Assembly: GCF_000364225.2 (NCBI RefSeq) | Contig: NZ_AQFT02000001.1 | Coordinates: 1,116,001-1,180,000, forward strand | DNA from: Eubacterium plexicaudatum ASF492 | Lineage (GTDB): Bacteria > Bacillota > Clostridia > Lachnospirales > Lachnospiraceae | Direction of reading: 5' to 3' | DNA: 64,000 bases | Shown here: positions 37,463 through 46,451 of the stretch, piece after piece | Layout of the letters: every line of letters starts with the position of its first letter | How positions within the stretch are numbered: position 1 is the first letter of the stretch | The notes under the pieces: generated by a model | The model's input: only the letters and a program-made list of their open reading frames with translations | Database searches by the model: none | Told to the model about the DNA's origin: nothing | Program-made: the position numbers and the translations under genes

Positions 37463-39316
37463 TTAAATGATTATATTTACTTTATATTTTCTCAACCAAT
37501 ATTCTATCTGCAATAGATATGCAATCATCTGTGGACCGGCCATCAGCTGTCCGTACCATGGTGCGCCGTAATCTTTTGTCTTATCCGTGAACAACATAAC
37601 GGCGGTTACGTCAACCAGTTCACGCAGCGGGCAGTCCGGCTGTTCCAGTACCGCTTTCAAACGTTGTGCGAGCAGCTTTTCGTAGTGCGGATGATATGTT
37701 TTTGGATAAGGACTTTTTTTTCGGAACAGAATTTCTTCAGGCAGCAGGGAGCGTGCGGCCTGCCGCAGCACATTTTTCACAATGCCGTCTCTGGCTTTCA
37801 TTTCCCATGGAATATTAAAGACATAATCTACAAGCGTGCGGTCTGCGAACGGGACACGTGCTTCCAGTCCGGAATGCATGCTTGTGCGGTCCATGCGGTT
37901 TAATAATGTCTGCATGAAAAATCGAATGTTCAGATATCCGATGCGGCGGCGGTTTACCTCCGTATTGTTTTCACCCGGAAGAATCGGAATTTCTCCGATT
38001 GCCGATTCATAGGCATTGTTCACATACGATTCCATATCAAGCCGCGCGAGCAGTTCCGGGTGCAGCAGCTGTGTGCGCGGAGACAGATCCGGCGTCCATG
38101 GAAACGTGTGGCAGTTGAGAAAAGTTTCTTTATGAAACCATGGATAGCCGCCGAAAACTTCATCCGCACATTCACCGGTCAGTACGACTTTGTGCTGTTT
38201 TGCCACTTCGCCGCAGAAGTAGAGCAGGGAAGAGTCCACATCTGCCATACAGGGAAGGTCATGCGCTTCTACGGATTCATACAGTTTATCCGCCTGTACC
38301 TGGCTGCCGCACTCCAGATAGTGGTGATCGGAATGCAGAAATGCCGTCATTTGATCGACGTACGGGCGGTCCATCGAAGGCTGAAAGCTGTTTGCCTGAA
38401 AATATTTGTCATTGTCGGTAAAGTCAAAGGAGTAAGTAGTCAGTGTTTTCCCCTGCGTTTTCAGTTCTTCGGCACAGACGGCAGAGACGAGACTGGAGTC
38501 TACGCCGCCGGATAAAAACGTGCAGATCGGTACATCGGAGACCATCTGACGCTTGATGGCATCGGTAATGAGAAATCTTGTTTTTTCAATCGTATCTTCG
38601 TAGGAATCTTCATGCGGACGGCTCTCAAACCGGAAATATGTATGGGTGGAACAACCGGAAAGACTGCAGGTCATGCAGGTGCCCGGTTTGAGTTCGCAGA
38701 TATTTCTGAAAATCCCGCTGCCCGGTGTTCTGGCAGGACCCAGACCGAAAATTTCGTTTAAGCCGTTTTTATCCAGCTCTGCGCAGATACCCGGGAAACG
38801 GAACAGGCCTTTTAACTCCGAAGAAAAAATAAGCGTACCGTTATGCATCGTATAAAACAGAGGTTTCACACCGAAACTGTCACGGTACAGGGTCAGGATG
38901 TTATGCTGTTCGTCATAGATGGCAAATGCAAAGATACCATCGAGCTGCCGGATAAAGTTCGGGCCGAATGTTAAATAGGACAGGAGAATCACTTCCGTGT
39001 CGGAAGTGGTTTTTGGTATGACGTCACGTTCGAAGAGCGCCCTTTTGAGCGCTTTTAAATTATAGATTTCGCCGTTGTATACGATATGGTACGGATAGGA
39101 GCCCAGAGACCTGGTCATAGGCTGGCTGCCGTTTTTCAGATCAATAATCGACAGTCTTGTGTGAGACAGACCGCACCGATCGGTCAGCAAAATACCGGAG
39201 TCGTCCGGCCCACGGTGCGTCTGACACTGTCCCATTTGATGTAAGATATGTTCAAATTCCGTCTGCCTGGCCAGAAAGCGGGCAGAGGGATCATAAAAGC
39301 CTGCGATACTGCACAT
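37463..39316 (-). CDS. asnB: Asparagine synthetase B (glutamine-hydrolysing)
   Basis: Makes asparagine from aspartate, ATP and glutamine. It has 617 residues. The N-terminal glutaminase domain begins MCSIAGFYDPSARFL, where Cys2 is the nucleophile; HRGPDDSGI, LSIIDLKNGSQPM and YNGEIYNL follow. The C-terminal synthetase domain has the pyrophosphatase loop FLSGGVDSSLVSAV, VLTGECADEVFGGY and SMHSGLEARVPFADR. ATG 39316 is preceded by GCAGGT. It is monocistronic and stands back to back with the DtxR-type regulator's 3' end, 59 bp away. Confidence 0.96.
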   Translation of the reverse strand: MCSIAGFYDPSARFLARQTEFEHILHQMGQCQTHRGPDDSGILLTDRCGLSHTRLSIIDLKNGSQPMTRSLGSYPYHIVYNGEIYNLKALKRALFERDVIPKTTSDTEVILLSYLTFGPNFIRQLDGIFAFAIYDEQHNILTLYRDSFGVKPLFYTMHNGTLIFSSELKGLFRFPGICAELDKNGLNEIFGLGPARTPGSGIFRNICELKPGTCMTCSLSGCSTHTYFRFESRPHEDSYEDTIEKTRFLITDAIKRQMVSDVPICTFLSGGVDSSLVSAVCAEELKTQGKTLTTYSFDFTDNDKYFQANSFQPSMDRPYVDQMTAFLHSDHHYLECGSQVQADKLYESVEAHDLPCMADVDSSLLYFCGEVAKQHKVVLTGECADEVFGGYPWFHKETFLNCHTFPWTPDLSPRTQLLHPELLARLDMESYVNNAYESAIGEIPILPGENNTEVNRRRIGYLNIRFFMQTLLNRMDRTSMHSGLEARVPFADRTLVDYVFNIPWEMKARDGIVKNVLRQAARSLLPEEILFRKKSPYPKTYHPHYEKLLAQRLKAVLEQPDCPLRELVDVTAVMLFTDKTKDYGAPWYGQLMAGPQMIAYLLQIEYWLRKYKVNIII

Positions 39317-39375
39317 AGTTTACCTGCAATTGTTATTCTTTGGTTTAATTTATGCGCCGACATGGTAAATTATGC

Positions 39376-39744
39376 CTATCCATGTTTATGAACGTATTCT
39401 TTGATTGCGTTAAAGCTTTCGGCGCTCATGTAATGTTCCATTTTGCAGGCGTCTTCGGACGCTGTTTGTTCATCAACGCCGAGTTTTATTAACCATGTGG
39501 AAAAAAATTCATGCCGCTCATAGATTTTTGCGGCTATGGCGGTGCCGGCATCTGTCAGATAGATAAAGCCGGCGTCCGTTACGGTAATCAGGTCATTTTC
39601 ACGCAGATTTTTCATTGCGACGCTGACGCTTGATTTTTTAAAACCGAGCCTGTTCGCGATATCGACCGAGCGTACGACCGGAAGTTCCCTGCTTAAAATC
39701 AGAATGGTTTCCAGATAATTTTCTGCGGATTCATGTATATTCAT
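39376..39744 (-). CDS. DtxR/MntR-family metal-dependent regulator
   Basis: A 122-residue metalloregulator lacking the SH3-like third domain, as in MntR. The N-terminal winged helix is MNIHESAENYLETILILSRE, then VRSVDIANRLGFKKSSVSVA; the dimerisation and metal part has ERHEFFSTWLIKLGVDEQTA, with EDACKMEHYMS carrying the Glu/His ligands. ATG 39744 follows AAAAGGAG. Manganese or iron control of uptake genes is the family role; no transporter adjoins it, although a ZIP transporter lies at 57.2 kb. Confidence 0.9.
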   Translation of the reverse strand: MNIHESAENYLETILILSRELPVVRSVDIANRLGFKKSSVSVAMKNLRENDLITVTDAGFIYLTDAGTAIAAKIYERHEFFSTWLIKLGVDEQTASEDACKMEHYMSAESFNAIKEYVHKHG

Positions 39745-39925
39745 AGAGATTGCTCCTTTTTTTAATCGGTGGTGGTCTGTTTTCTTTATTATTATATATG
39801 TTTCAACGTAAAAAGTAAAGGCAGATTGTGATTTGCATATATCCGGGACATGGCGTATAATGGATACGGAAACAGTGCCATAAAAAAGGACAAAGGAGTA
39901 TATAAGAGAATAAAGGAGAAAGAAA

Positions 39926-41502
39926 ATGAAAAAAGATTATAAAGACAAGGGGCTGCGGCTCATTCGGAAAGGGCAGCAGGGTATGGTTCATGCCATATTC
40001 AGCCGGTTCGGACTGATTCTTTTTCTGCTGTTTATTCAGGTACGCATTTTATTTGATTTTTTCAGTGGTTTGAAAATTTTCTGCCGCATGTGATGGGCGG
40101 GAGAGTCCTGTTTACCTTTGGAATGGTCATTTATCTGTTAAACAGCAGGCTGAATCCTACTGCAAAAATCACCTGGCTGATCGTTATTATGCTGCTGCCG
40201 GTATTTGGCGTGCTTTTATTTTGCTATACACAGAGCAATATCGGACACCGGGCCGTAAAAAAATGGGTTAATGCTGTTATTGCTGAGACGAAAACGAGTA
40301 TTTTGCAGGATGCGGACGTGCTAAAGCGATTTGCACAGGAGAATGAAGGCGCTGCGTCGCTGGCGCGGTACATGCGAAGAAGCGGCTGCTTTCCGGTCTA
40401 TGAAAATACGGCCGTAACATATTTTCCGTCGGGAGAAGATAAGTTTCAGGAAATGCTTGTTCGGCTTGCCGCGGCAAAGCATTTTATTTTTATGGAATAT
40501 TTTATTGTGAGTGAAGGCGTAATGTGGGGCCGTATTCTGGAAATACTGGCAAAAAAAGCGGCGGAAGGCGTCGATGTGCGCGTGATGTATGACGGATCGT
40601 GTGAGTTTTCGCTGCTGCCGCATGACTATCCGAAACGCCTGCGGGCACTTGGCATTAGGTGTAAAGTATTTGCACCTGTAGCGCCGCTTATTTCCACACA
40701 TTACAATTACAGAGATCACAGGAAAATACTCGTCATTGACGGACAGTTCGCGTTTACAGGCGGGGTGAATCTGGCAGATGAATATATTAACCAAAAGGAA
40801 CGGTTCGGGCACTGGAAAGATACGGCCGTTTTGTTAAAAGGAGAAGCGGTTCGCAGTTTTACGCTGATGTTTTTGCAGATGTGGAATATGGATGAGAAAA
40901 AGAAAGAGTATGAAACGTATCTTTCTTATCCGTATGATGCGGACAAACGTGCGAAAGGATGGGTGATTCCATATGGCGACTGTCCGCTGGATAATGATAA
41001 ACTGGGTGAACGGGTTTATATGGATATATTAAATCGTTCTTTAAAGTATGTACATATCATGTCGCCTTATTTGATTTTGGATGGCGAGACGGAGACGGCG
41101 TTAAAATTTGCGGCGGAAAGAGGTGTGGAAGTCGTGCTCATTCTGCCGGGCATTCCGGATAAGAAAGTGCCTTATGCCCTGGCAAAAACGCACTATGCGC
41201 CGCTGCTGGAAGCGGGTGTCAGAATTTATGAGTATACGCCCGGATTTGTTCATGCAAAAGTCTTTGTCTGTGACGACAGGGAAGCCGTAGTCGGCACGAT
41301 CAATCTGGATTACCGCAGTCTGTATCATCATTTTGAATGTGCGGCTTATATGTATGAAACAGACTGCATTGCGGATATTGAAGCGGATTTTCAAAAGACG
41401 CTTTCCGCATCTGAGATGGTTACGATGGAAAAGGTACACGCGGAACACTTTTCGGTTAAGATGACAGGGTATCTGATGAAAGCGGTGGCGCCGCTTATGT
41501 AA
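39926..41502 (+). CDS. cls: Cardiolipin synthase (frameshift in T run)
   Basis: Phospholipase D-family enzyme that condenses two phosphatidylglycerols. ATG 39926 behind AAAGGAGAAAG starts MKKDYKDKGLRLIRKGQQGM and a first membrane helix. The T6 run 40057-40062 is one base short; one added T gives FDFFQWFENFLPHVMGGRVL and the second helix. The two HKD motifs are HYNYRDHRKILVIDG and FVHAKVFVCDDREAV. Repaired length is 525, the Firmicutes norm. The 3' end overlaps the AraC gene on the other strand by 8 bp. Confidence 0.94.
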
Positions 41503-42352
41503 TGTTGATCTGCCTGTTTTCGTTACGCCATTCTCTTGGTGAAATGCCGTACACGTTTTTGTAGGCACGGGAAAAATGAAGCGGATTTTCATATCCGACC
41601 GCTTTGCTGATATCACGCACGGACAGCTGTGTCAGCTTCAGCAATTCCGCAGCTTTTGTCATGCGGTAGTTCAGCAGAAAAGACTGAGGCGTCCTGCCGA
41701 GCGCTTCTTTAAAAATTTTACTGAAATAACTGCGGTTCAGACCGCAGTTATCGGCAATTTCTTCTACCGAAATATCATTCTGAAAATTCTGGTCAATAAA
41801 CGCGATGGCTTCATGAATATAAAAATCCCGCAGCCGTCCGCCTTTCGTCAGGCGCAGTGATGAAATCGAGCGTGTCAGCGCGTCCATAAACAGGTATAAA
41901 TGCCCGATTAAATGCAGCGGGGACATATCTCCGTGCTGTGCGATATAGAGCATTTCCTGCATCATAATATCCCGCATTTCATAAGAATTGGCATGATATA
42001 CGGGGCTGTCAGGGGAAAGTCCTGCAATGGAAAGCGCTTCTTTGGCACGCAGTCCGTCAAATTCCAGCCAGACATATTCCCACGGGAGCTTCTCGTCTGC
42101 CATATACGTGTTGATCTGTCCCGGAAAGATCATAAAACCCTGCCCGCTTTTGATCTGGTAAGTGTTGGTATGGCCGGTCGTATCATCTGCCATAAGCGTT
42201 CCCGTACCGGAGATTATATAATGGAATAAAAAATGGGTACGGGCCGCCGGGCCGAATGCATGGGCAGGCATACAGCGTTCCCAGCCGAACTGATACAGCT
42301 TCAAATCTACAAAATTTTCACTTGGAAACACGGAAAACAGCAATTCCTGCAT
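41495..42352 (-). CDS. AraC-family transcriptional regulator
   Basis: A 285-residue regulator. The N-terminal cupin-like sensor has FHYIISGTGTLMADDTTGHT and FMIFPGQINTYMADEK; the C-terminal two-helix DNA-binding domain includes ISVEEIADNCGLNRSYFSKI and RDISKAVGYENPLHFSRAYK. It is divergent from the sugar ABC operon across a 295-bp gap containing repeated ATGCCAAAA-type motifs, so it is most likely that operon's activator. The sugar it senses is unknown. Confidence 0.94.
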   Translation of the reverse strand: MQELLFSVFPSENFVDLKLYQFGWERCMPAHAFGPAARTHFLFHYIISGTGTLMADDTTGHTNTYQIKSGQGFMIFPGQINTYMADEKLPWEYVWLEFDGLRAKEALSIAGLSPDSPVYHANSYEMRDIMMQEMLYIAQHGDMSPLHLIGHLYLFMDALTRSISSLRLTKGGRLRDFYIHEAIAFIDQNFQNDISVEEIADNCGLNRSYFSKIFKEALGRTPQSFLLNYRMTKAAELLKLTQLSVRDISKAVGYENPLHFSRAYKNVYGISPREWRNENRQINIT

Positions 42353-42480
42353 GGTGTCTGATCATCCCTTCTGTTTTTTGCATGTTTTACAAATTGGCGC
42401 ATATGGTTAAATATGGCATGACCTATGAATCGTAACGCATGCTTTCTGGGTGTTGCATATTCTACAGTATAGACGAAAAC

Positions 42481-42615
42481 ATGCCAAAAAGCCAGCATAT
42501 TTTTTGAAATATACCAAAATGCCATATTATTTTACAAATATGGTCTAAAAATAACATTTTGGCATAAAAATTAAAAAAACATGCTATTTTAAGACGCATT
42601 AAGGGATGTTATAAT
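42481..42615 (+). promoter_or_regulatory. ABC operon promoter with repeated AraC-type sites
   Basis: Three copies of an AT(G/A)CCAAAA(A/T)G motif occur: ATGCCAAAAAGCC at 42481-42493, ATACCAAAATGCC at 42511-42523 and, inverted, ATGCCAAAATGTT read on the minus strand at 42553-42565. TATAAT at 42610-42615 has no good -35 box 17 bp upstream (TTTTAA), as in activator-dependent promoters. The two direct and one inverted sites are the likely binding sites of the divergent AraC protein. Confidence 0.65.
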
Positions 42616-42647
42616 GTCTGTACAAACAAAAGGAAGGAGTAAAAGAA

Positions 42648-43916
42648 ATGAAAAAGAAAATGTTTAGTCTTTTTCTGGCATGTCTGATGCCGGCTCCGCT
42701 GCTGTTATCCGGATGCGGGGACAGCGGCCATGAGGGGAAGACCGTGGTTGAGCTGGTGCAGTACAAGCCGGAAGCGGTAGAGATCTTTAATCAGGTGGCT
42801 GAAAAGTTCAACAGCACACACGATGATATCTACCTGAAAGTCGAATCGCCGAACGATGCGATGACCATTCTGAAAACACAGTTTGTCAGGGAGGATTACC
42901 CGGACATCATCGGCATCGGCGGGGACATTAACTATTCCTATTTTATTGACTCGGATATCCTTGCGGACGTGTCGGACTATGCGGGCATGGCGGATATCAA
43001 TCCTGGCTACATCGACATTCTGGAAGGGCTGGAGTTCGTTCCGACCGAGGGGACTTACGGAGTGCCGTATGTGGCAAATGCAGCCGGTATCTTATACAAC
43101 CGTGCAATGTTCAAAGAGCATGGCTGGGAGATTCCAAAGACCTGGGAAGAGCTGCTTGCGCTGTGCGAACAGATCAAGTCCGAAGGCATCCTGCCGTTTT
43201 ATTTCGGATTTAAAGACACCTGGACCTGCCTGGCTCCATGGAACGCGCTGGCGGTAGACCTTGCCCCTGCGGATGTGTGCAAGCAGGTAAACAGCGGCAG
43301 CACAACGTTTAGCGAACATTACAGAGACGTTGCCGAAAAGATGCTGGAACTGGTGGCGTATGGCGAGGAAGGCCCGTTTGCATATGGGTACAATGACGCC
43401 TGTACGGCATTTGCCGACGGCGAATCGGCGATGTATACGATCGGCAGCTATGCGGTGCCGCAGATCAAATCCGTAAATCCGGATATGGACATCGACTCCT
43501 TTGTAATGCCGGGCAGCAGCGATGCAAACGGCAATACGCTCAACTCCGGTGTGGACCTGCAGTTTTGTGTGACAAAAGCATGCCCAAATAAAGAAGCGGC
43601 CTATAAAGTGCTGGATTTCCTGCTGGAAGATGAAAACATACAGATGTACCTGGACGATCAGAAGGCGGTGCCTTGCAAGAGCGGGAACTTTACGCTGGCA
43701 TCCAATCTGGACGGCATGACCGAATACATTACATCCGGCAACATGACGGACTACCAGGACCACTATTATCCGACGGAAATGGCAGTGGATGCGCAGATAC
43801 AGACGTTTTTGATTAATCAGGACGTGGATAAGTTCCTGTCAAAATTCGATTCGGACTGGAAGCGGTACAACCGTGACATCATCCGCATGGTGCAGGAATA
43901 CGAAGCAAATCACTAA
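42648..43916 (+). CDS. Sugar ABC transporter substrate-binding lipoprotein
   Basis: A 422-residue extracellular solute-binding protein of family 1. A lipoprotein signal ends PLLLSGCGDSG, with the lipidated Cys at residue 23. VVELVQYKPEAVEIFNQVAE and QFVREDYPDIIGIGGDINYS, then GVPYVANAAGILYNRAMFKE, are typical of sugar binders, as is the late EAAYKVLDFLLED segment. ATG 42648 follows GGAAGGAG. It leads an operon with two permeases and no ATPase, so a shared MsiK-type ATPase elsewhere must drive it. The sugar is unknown; the sucrose-type genes at 48-51 kb are a weak hint. Confidence 0.95.
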   Translation: MKKKMFSLFLACLMPAPLLLSGCGDSGHEGKTVVELVQYKPEAVEIFNQVAEKFNSTHDDIYLKVESPNDAMTILKTQFVREDYPDIIGIGGDINYSYFIDSDILADVSDYAGMADINPGYIDILEGLEFVPTEGTYGVPYVANAAGILYNRAMFKEHGWEIPKTWEELLALCEQIKSEGILPFYFGFKDTWTCLAPWNALAVDLAPADVCKQVNSGSTTFSEHYRDVAEKMLELVAYGEEGPFAYGYNDACTAFADGESAMYTIGSYAVPQIKSVNPDMDIDSFVMPGSSDANGNTLNSGVDLQFCVTKACPNKEAAYKVLDFLLEDENIQMYLDDQKAVPCKSGNFTLASNLDGMTEYITSGNMTDYQDHYYPTEMAVDAQIQTFLINQDVDKFLSKFDSDWKRYNRDIIRMVQEYEANH

Positions 43917-43940
43917 AGCCCGGGGAAGGAGAGCGAAGCA

Positions 43941-44807
43941 ATGAAAAATATGAACGACAAGCAGCGTACATATATGCTGATGACAGTGCCGATTCTGTTA
44001 CTGTTCTTTTTGTTTAACACGCTGCCGTTAATCAAAGGTGTAATTTACAGTTTTACGAATTTCAGGGGATACGGCACTTATAATTTTGTGGGCCTGCGCA
44101 ATTACATAGACCTGTTTTCGGATGGGCGTGTCGGAAAGTCCTACCTTTTCACCATTAAGATGGCACTTGTGACGACGATAGTTGTAAACGTAATCAGCCT
44201 TGTGCTGGCGCTTGGGTTAAACAGCAAGATCAAGTTCAAAAGCACGTTAAGAGGGCTTTATTTTGTGCCGAATATCCTTGGCGCATTGGTAGTGGGTTAT
44301 ATTTTCAACTACTTCTTTACATATATTATACCGGCGCTGATCAACATGATGGGCGGCGAAGGAACGAGTATACTGGCAAGTGAGAAGTGGGCCTGGGTGG
44401 CAATCGTGATTGTGTGCGCATGGCAGGCGATTGCGATGAACACGATTATTTATATATCCGGCCTGCAGACGGTGCCGGAAGACGTGTATGAAGCAGGCTC
44501 CATCGACGGCGCGACGGGCTGGTCCCAGTTCAAGCACCTGACATTTCCGTTGATCATTCCGTTTTTCAGCATCAACATGGTATTGTGCGTAAAGAACTTT
44601 TTAATGGTATTTGACCAGATCATGGCATTGACAAAGGGCGGCCCTGCACAGAGTACGGAGTCCATTTCTTACCTGATCTATAACAACGGTATGTCTGGCG
44701 GGCAGTTCGGCTTCCAGAGTGCGAATGCGGTATTGTTCTTTGTAATCATCGTCATCTTTTCCGTGACGCAGCTTACGATTACAAGCAGAAAGGAGGAGCA
44801 GTTATAA
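43941..44807 (+). CDS. Sugar ABC transporter permease (MalF-like)
   Basis: A 288-residue permease with six predicted membrane helices (first YMLMTVPILLLFFLFNTLPL). The cytoplasmic EAA loop, which docks the ATPase, is YEAGSIDGATGWSQFKHLTF. ATG 43941 follows GGGGAAGGAG. Its stop overlaps the start of the second permease by one base (ATAATG). It pairs with the MalG-like protein downstream. Confidence 0.95.
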   Translation: MKNMNDKQRTYMLMTVPILLLFFLFNTLPLIKGVIYSFTNFRGYGTYNFVGLRNYIDLFSDGRVGKSYLFTIKMALVTTIVVNVISLVLALGLNSKIKFKSTLRGLYFVPNILGALVVGYIFNYFFTYIIPALINMMGGEGTSILASEKWAWVAIVIVCAWQAIAMNTIIYISGLQTVPEDVYEAGSIDGATGWSQFKHLTFPLIIPFFSINMVLCVKNFLMVFDQIMALTKGGPAQSTESISYLIYNNGMSGGQFGFQSANAVLFFVIIVIFSVTQLTITSRKEEQL

Positions 44808-45652
44808 TGAGTGACCTGAAAGTAAAAGAAAAATATAACTGGCCGGTGACCGTGCTGCTGTTAATCGGGCTGATCACGATCATCTTCCCATTGTACATGA
44901 CGATAGTAATTGCGTTCAAGCAGCCGTCGGAAATGACAAACAGCATTTCGGGCATCCTGTCGCTGCCGAAACACTGGAGCCTTGCGAACTTTGCGGAAGC
45001 GATGCGCGTGACGGACTTCTGGCGTTCGCTGTTTAACAGCTTTATGATATCGGCCGTAACGGTAAGCATTTCGGTGCTGGTGCATTCGATGATCGGATAT
45101 GCGGTCGGAAGAAGCAAGGCAAAGAGCAAATGGTATAATTTTGTATACTTATACATTGTAAGCGGTATGTTCGTACCGTTCGCAATTCTGATGATGCCGC
45201 TTGTAAAGCAGACAGCACAGATGGGGATAGCAAACATCGTGGGCGTTATACTGTGTTATGTGGTATTTTATATGCCGATGAACCTGATGCTGTATTCGGG
45301 ATATTTAACAAACATACCGATTGCGCTGGAAGAAGCGGCACGTATGGACGGGGCAACGACCTGGACGACTTACTGGAAGATCATCTTCCCGATTATGAAG
45401 CCAATGCACGCAACCGTAGCGGTAATCACGGTGCTGGGTGTATGGAATGACGTCATGACACCGCTGGTAATTATGTCAGGAAGCGGACTGAACACACTGC
45501 CGCTGGCACAGATGACATTCCAGACACAGTTCGGTACGAATTACAACCTGGCATTTGCGTCTTATCTGCTGGCGCTGCTGCCGATTCTGGTATTCTACAT
45601 TATTTGTCAGAAACAAATCTTAAATGGTGTTGTAAATGGTGCTGTAAAATAA
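44807..45652 (+). CDS. Sugar ABC transporter permease (MalG-like)
   Basis: A 281-residue permease with six helices. It starts MSDLKVKEKYNWPVTVLLLI; the EAA loop is LEEAARMDGATTWTTYWKII, and the end PILVFYIICQKQILNGVVNG is the usual MalG-type tail. Translationally coupled to the first permease. A strong terminator follows 8 bp after the stop. Confidence 0.95.
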   Translation: MSDLKVKEKYNWPVTVLLLIGLITIIFPLYMTIVIAFKQPSEMTNSISGILSLPKHWSLANFAEAMRVTDFWRSLFNSFMISAVTVSISVLVHSMIGYAVGRSKAKSKWYNFVYLYIVSGMFVPFAILMMPLVKQTAQMGIANIVGVILCYVVFYMPMNLMLYSGYLTNIPIALEEAARMDGATTWTTYWKIIFPIMKPMHATVAVITVLGVWNDVMTPLVIMSGSGLNTLPLAQMTFQTQFGTNYNLAFASYLLALLPILVFYIICQKQILNGVVNGAVK

Positions 45653-45660
45653 TATTTTGT

Positions 45661-45692
45661 ATGCGCGGTATGTAACATACCGCGCATTTTTT
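45661..45692 (+). terminator. Intrinsic terminator of the sugar ABC operon
   Basis: ATGCGCGGTATG (45661-45672) pairs perfectly with CATACCGCGCAT (45676-45687), loop of 3, then T6. Confidence 0.93.
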
Positions 45693-45749
45693 GTCTGTAA
45701 CTTTGATTTCAAACATGATATGATGAAAAGAAAAGGACAGATAGCAGCT

Positions 45750-46451
45750 ATGGAGGATAAGATTAAAAAACTGCTGATAGCAGATGATCATGAACAGATT
45801 TTAGATGTACTGAGCGTGTATGCGCGCAAAGAAGGGTATGAGGTGTATACGGCCGGAACGGGTGTGGAAGCTCTGGAGGTATTTTCCTCACAGGAGTTTG
45901 CTGCCGTATTGCTGGATGTTATGATGCCTGAGATGGACGGATTTGAGGTATGTCGTCAGATACGGAAAAAATCTATGGTGCCGATTATTATGGTTACGGC
46001 CAGAGGAGAAGATTTCGAACGCATTATGGGACTGGATATCGGAGCGGATGACTATATCGTCAAGCCTTTTTCTCCGTCCGAAGTTATGGCAAGGCTGCGG
46101 GCGGTGCTGCGGCGGATGCAGGCTGCGCAAACGACACAAGATGCCTGCCTTTCAAAAAGTAATTTATGGATCAGCCTGGATCGGTATCAGGTAACGCTGG
46201 ACGGAGAGCCGATTCATCTGACCAAAAAAGAAACGGAGATTCTCTGGCTGTTAGCTTCCCATGCCAGGACGGTCTTTACAAGAAACCAGATTTTAGATGC
46301 GGTGTGGGGATACGATTATTACGGAGATGACCGGACGGTAGATACGCATATCAAACGGCTGCGTGCCAAGCTGGAAGCATACGCTCATCCGGACTGGGAA
46401 ATCGCAACCGTGCGTGGAGTCGGATACAAATTTGAGGTTTGTCATGCATAA
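45750..46451 (+). CDS. OmpR-family response regulator
   Basis: A 233-residue regulator. The receiver domain starts KKLLIADDHEQILDVLSVYA; the phosphorylated Asp is in VLLDVMMPEMDGFE at residue 56, the Lys in DYIVKPFSPSEVMARL. The winged helix ends TVDTHIKRLRAKLEAYAHPD and IATVRGVGYKFE. I take ATG 45750 (MEDKIKKLL) with AAAGGA upstream; an in-frame ATG at 45720 would add ten residues. The end overlaps the kinase start by 8 bp. It is downstream of the sugar operon but beyond its terminator, so it may have its own promoter. Confidence 0.93.
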   Translation: MEDKIKKLLIADDHEQILDVLSVYARKEGYEVYTAGTGVEALEVFSSQEFAAVLLDVMMPEMDGFEVCRQIRKKSMVPIIMVTARGEDFERIMGLDIGADDYIVKPFSPSEVMARLRAVLRRMQAAQTTQDACLSKSNLWISLDRYQVTLDGEPIHLTKKETEILWLLASHARTVFTRNQILDAVWGYDYYGDDRTVDTHIKRLRAKLEAYAHPDWEIATVRGVGYKFEVCHA

